A stretch of 8,686 nt of DNA from a bacterium. Its GTDB lineage: Bacteria > Margulisbacteria > Marinamargulisbacteria > SXXA01. This document shows positions 7,346 to 8,686 of this stretch, piece by piece (the first letter of the stretch is position 1; each line of letters opens with the position of its first letter). The position numbers were made by a program, and so were the translations under genes. The notes under the pieces are model-generated. The model was not told the origin of the DNA and ran no database searches. It worked only from the letters and a program-made list of their open reading frames with translations. The stretch lies in the NCBI GenBank assembly GCA_018402095.1, contig JAGYJO010000058.1, positions 1 to 8,686 on the forward strand. The letters are read 5' to 3'.

Positions 7346-7353
7346 AAGGAAGG
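7346..7353 (+). promoter_or_regulatory. Ribosome binding site for the DUF1338 gene
   Basis: AAGGAAGG lies 11 bases before the ATG at 7365 and 20 bases before the next in-frame ATG at 7374, favouring 7365. The nearest ATG, at 7355, is in another frame and stops after 13 codons. Confidence 0.55.
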
Positions 7354-7358
7354 TATGG

Positions 7359-7380
7359 TCACTTATGTCACTTATGTCAC
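7359..7380 (+). repeat. 9-bp tandem repeat carrying the start codon
   Basis: Two full units of tcacttatg (7359-7367, 7368-7376) plus a partial tcac. The unit duplicates the in-frame ATG (7365 and 7374). Nine bases is a multiple of three, so gaining or losing a unit would move the start relative to the ribosome site without changing frame. Confidence 0.75.
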
Positions 7381-8477
7381 AAACACAACTACTTGATTGG
7401 GTTCTCGAAGGTCTCATGTCACGTTACAGCACGCGGGTATCAGATGCGAGTAAAGTCCTCTCTGGGATGTTGTCGCATGGGGTCATTGATGATGTGTCTG
7501 AAATAGAAAACGACCATATTGCCTTTCGGACGATGGGGGTTCCCAATCTGGGGATTCAGTCTCTCGAAAAGATATTTTTGGCGCTGGGATATCGCAAAGA
7601 AGATTTTTACCGTTTTGAAAAAAAGAAATTAGACGCCTATTGGTATAGCCCGCCAGAGCCTAGGTTTCCTCGTATTTTTATCAGTGAGCTCTGTGTGGAT
7701 GCGCTCACGCCAGAGACTCAGGCGATTATTCGGTCGTATACGGATACGCTCACGGAAGATCCGGTGGATGTCCTGTTTCGCAGCTTCGCTGCGAAACAGG
7801 AAAAGAATTTCAAAGGGCTGGCGCCCTTTGAATCCCCCGAAAACACGGCGGATGGCGAATCCGCTGCACAAAGCGAAAACACGGCCAAAGGGATGTTCCC
7901 TGAGCGTTGTGCTGAGCTTGTCGAAGCAGCTCTCGAAGAGCGTCCCTTTGGTGGGCCTAAAACAAAAGCCCATGCGGACGCTATCGATGCCTTCTTGCAC
8001 CAACCCCTCTGGCGCACGCCTACCTGGACCGACTACCAAGCCCTCGCCAAGGAAAGTGAATATGCGTCTTGGGTCATCTATAACCGTTATTACCTGAACC
8101 ATTTCACGATCACGATTCACAACTTGCCGGAGGGGTATAACACCGTCGCGTTGTTCAATGACTTCCTCGAATCTTTGGGGATCGCACTCAATGACGCCGG
8201 TGGGAAAGCCAAAATCAGCCCAGACAAAAAACTCATCCAAAGCTCTGCTGTGGCTCAGCTCATTGAGGCGGCGTTTGATGATGGCCATGGCGGTGAAGAG
8301 CGCCACACGATTTCAGGCTCTTATGTCGAATTTGCCCAACGGGAAATCCTCGATGACTACGCGCATCTGCCCCTCTCCGAAATCAAACGCCATCACCGCA
8401 AAGAAGGCTTTGAGCGCGACAACGCCGATGGGATTTTTGAGAGTACCTATAGCACGCAGACGGGGAAGAAGGGGTGA
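7365..8477 (+). CDS. DUF1338 protein, 2-oxoadipate dioxygenase/decarboxylase family, with repeat-derived insert
   Basis: 370 residues. The DUF1338 signature is clear: NDHIAFRTMGVP (H51), KKLDAYWYSPPEPRFPRIFI, then after an interruption FLHQPLWRTPTW, YLNHFTITIHNLPEGYN (H246) and SGSYVEFAQRE (E322). H51, H246 and E322 are the likely metal ligands by analogy with the two-His-one-Glu site of the family. Studied members (HglS, YdcJ type) are metal-dependent oxygenases that convert 2-oxoadipate to 2-hydroxyglutarate in lysine breakdown; the substrate here is inferred. Oddity: residues about 136-203, between DPVD and ADAIDAFLH, are encoded by tandem palindromic repeats (7771-7973) that look inserted. 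The frame stays open through them, and the flanking family sequence is intact, so the protein may still work. Start 7365 was chosen for its spacing from AAGGAAGG. The stop overlaps the GTG start of the biotin ligase gene. Confidence 0.88.
   Translation: MSLMSQTQLLDWVLEGLMSRYSTRVSDASKVLSGMLSHGVIDDVSEIENDHIAFRTMGVPNLGIQSLEKIFLALGYRKEDFYRFEKKKLDAYWYSPPEPRFPRIFISELCVDALTPETQAIIRSYTDTLTEDPVDVLFRSFAAKQEKNFKGLAPFESPENTADGESAAQSENTAKGMFPERCAELVEAALEERPFGGPKTKAHADAIDAFLHQPLWRTPTWTDYQALAKESEYASWVIYNRYYLNHFTITIHNLPEGYNTVALFNDFLESLGIALNDAGGKAKISPDKKLIQSSAVAQLIEAAFDDGHGGEERHTISGSYVEFAQREILDDYAHLPLSEIKRHHRKEGFERDNADGIFESTYSTQTGKKG
7771..7801. repeat. Perfect 14-bp inverted repeat within the DUF1338 insert
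   Basis: Left arm tcctgtttcgcagc (7771-7784), loop ttc (7785-7787), right arm gctgcgaaacagga (7788-7801). Five bases later comes atttcaaagggct (7807-7819), the same hairpin-then-motif order as at 7163-7209. Confidence 0.9.
7809..7832. repeat. 10-bp inverted repeat within the DUF1338 insert
   Basis: Left arm ttcaaagggc (7809-7818), loop tggc, right arm gccctttgaa (7823-7832). Each arm matches a piece of the intergenic repeats: the left arm matches the 7196-7223 segment and the right arm the end of copy A. Confidence 0.85.
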
Positions 8478-8686
8478 GTCCCCACCTCCACTTTCACACG
8501 CTTAGCTCTACCAACGATCTCGCCAAAATGCTGGGGCGTACGGCGGGTCATGCTGTTTTTCCCTCGGGGCTTTGTGTCAGTGCCGATGTGCAAACCTCTG
8601 GCCGAGGGCAGTTTGAGCGATCGTGGGTATCCCCCCCCGGTGGGGTGTATTTTTCGTTCTTGTCATTCAGGCCCCCTTCTTCGCTG
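8474..8686 (+). CDS. birA: Biotin--[acetyl-CoA-carboxylase] ligase, N-terminal part
   Basis: The first 71 codons of a gene that runs off the window. It opens with GTG at 8474, overlapping the DUF1338 stop (GTGA); a purine-rich GGGAAGAAGGGG lies just upstream. Family landmarks: LSSTNDLAK at 10-18, then SADVQTSGRGQFERSW at 36-51 (the biotin/ATP-binding loop, usually GRGRxxRxW) and SPPGGVYFSF at 53-62. The enzyme activates biotin as biotinyl-AMP and attaches it to the carboxyl-carrier protein of biotin-dependent carboxylases in the cytoplasm. The catalytic domain begins almost at residue 1, so there is no N-terminal HTH. This is a ligase-only enzyme, not a BirA-type repressor. The 4-base overlap suggests co-transcription and coupling with the DUF1338 gene, although no shared pathway is evident. 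Confidence 0.92.
   Translation, partial: MSPHLHFHTLSSTNDLAKMLGRTAGHAVFPSGLCVSADVQTSGRGQFERSWVSPPGGVYFSFLSFRPPSSL

Larger units (their letters stand above)
7771..7973 (+). repeat. In-frame palindromic repeat cluster inside the DUF1338 gene
   Basis: About 68 codons that do not resemble DUF1338 and separate two conserved parts of the domain. From left to right it holds a 14-bp-arm hairpin (7771-7801), a 10-bp-arm hairpin (7809-7832), the 11-base direct repeat gaaaacacggc (7839-7849 and 7875-7885) flanking a 6-bp-arm stem (7848-7864), and a ccctgagc...gcttgtcgaagc segment (7898-7927) with a small gctct/agagc stem (7929-7941). It encodes FRSFAAKQE, FKGLAPFE and PERCAELVEA, typical of repeats translated in frame. 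The exact edges are estimated from where family similarity stops and resumes. Confidence 0.75.

Noticed and set aside
5620..7364. Insertion sequence or tRNA in the gap
   Set aside because: No transposase fragment, no terminal inverted repeats with target duplications, and no cloverleaf-like sequence found by reading.
7109..7417. 102-codon open frame on the - strand over the intergenic repeat
   Set aside because: Mostly built from the palindromic repeat and overlapping the start of the DUF1338 gene; no family resemblance.
5650..7950. CRISPR array
   Set aside because: The repeats are irregularly spaced, in both orientations and of unequal length; no regular repeat-spacer pattern.
7629..8306. 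225-codon open frame on the - strand inside the DUF1338 gene
   Set aside because: The + strand frame carries the DUF1338 signatures; this one has none and is a shadow.

Overview
This window is a piece of a bacterial accessory (defence) region joined to a housekeeping-type segment. All convincing genes lie on the + strand. They use the standard code: TGA ends the first CDS and the DUF1338 gene, and no TGA has to be read through in the intact genes. I cannot name the organism. The gene content and the intergenic palindromic repeats fit many Gram-negative or candidate-phylum bacteria. By eye, the left part (1-5619), especially the Fic/RhuM genes, is more AT-rich than the biotin ligase end, which fits a transferred island beside a resident locus.

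Layout. (1) 1-360: C-terminal part of a YhcG-type PD-(D/E)XK nuclease, cut by the window edge. (2) 357-1337: a protein with an N-terminal RhuM HTH domain and a C-terminal Fic/Doc domain. (3) 1362-2420: a full-length RhuM-family paralogue. (4) 2425-5619: HsdR, the motor and nuclease subunit of a type I restriction-modification system. These four genes are packed with a 4-bp overlap and gaps of 24 and 4 bases, so they look like one transcription unit. hsdM and hsdS are not in the window and are probably upstream. (5) 5729-6414: a decayed YgjP/DUF45 metallopeptidase with several frameshifts but a recognisable HELCH zinc site. (6) 6415-7364: about 950 bases without an intact gene, holding coding-like debris and a complex palindromic repeat. 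(7) 7365-8477: a DUF1338 protein (2-oxoadipate dioxygenase/decarboxylase family) that appears to carry an in-frame insertion of about 68 codons built from the same repeat family. (8) 8474-8686: the start of a biotin-protein ligase, overlapping the DUF1338 stop by 4 bp.

The most unusual signal is a pair of perfect inverted repeats inside the two neighbouring RhuM-type genes (554-578 and 1574-1610). They are centred on exactly homologous codons, just after the HTH. Both have a 3-nt loop, but the loop is AAA in one and TTT in the other. Six of the 11 comparable stem pairs differ between the paralogues, and each difference is compensated on the other arm. This suggests the symmetry itself is maintained while the sequence drifts, as a conserved DNA/RNA hairpin or operator embedded in coding sequence would show. 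The second notable signal is the repeat family shared by the intergenic regions (5650-5694 and 7123-7237) and the interior of the DUF1338 gene (7771-7950).
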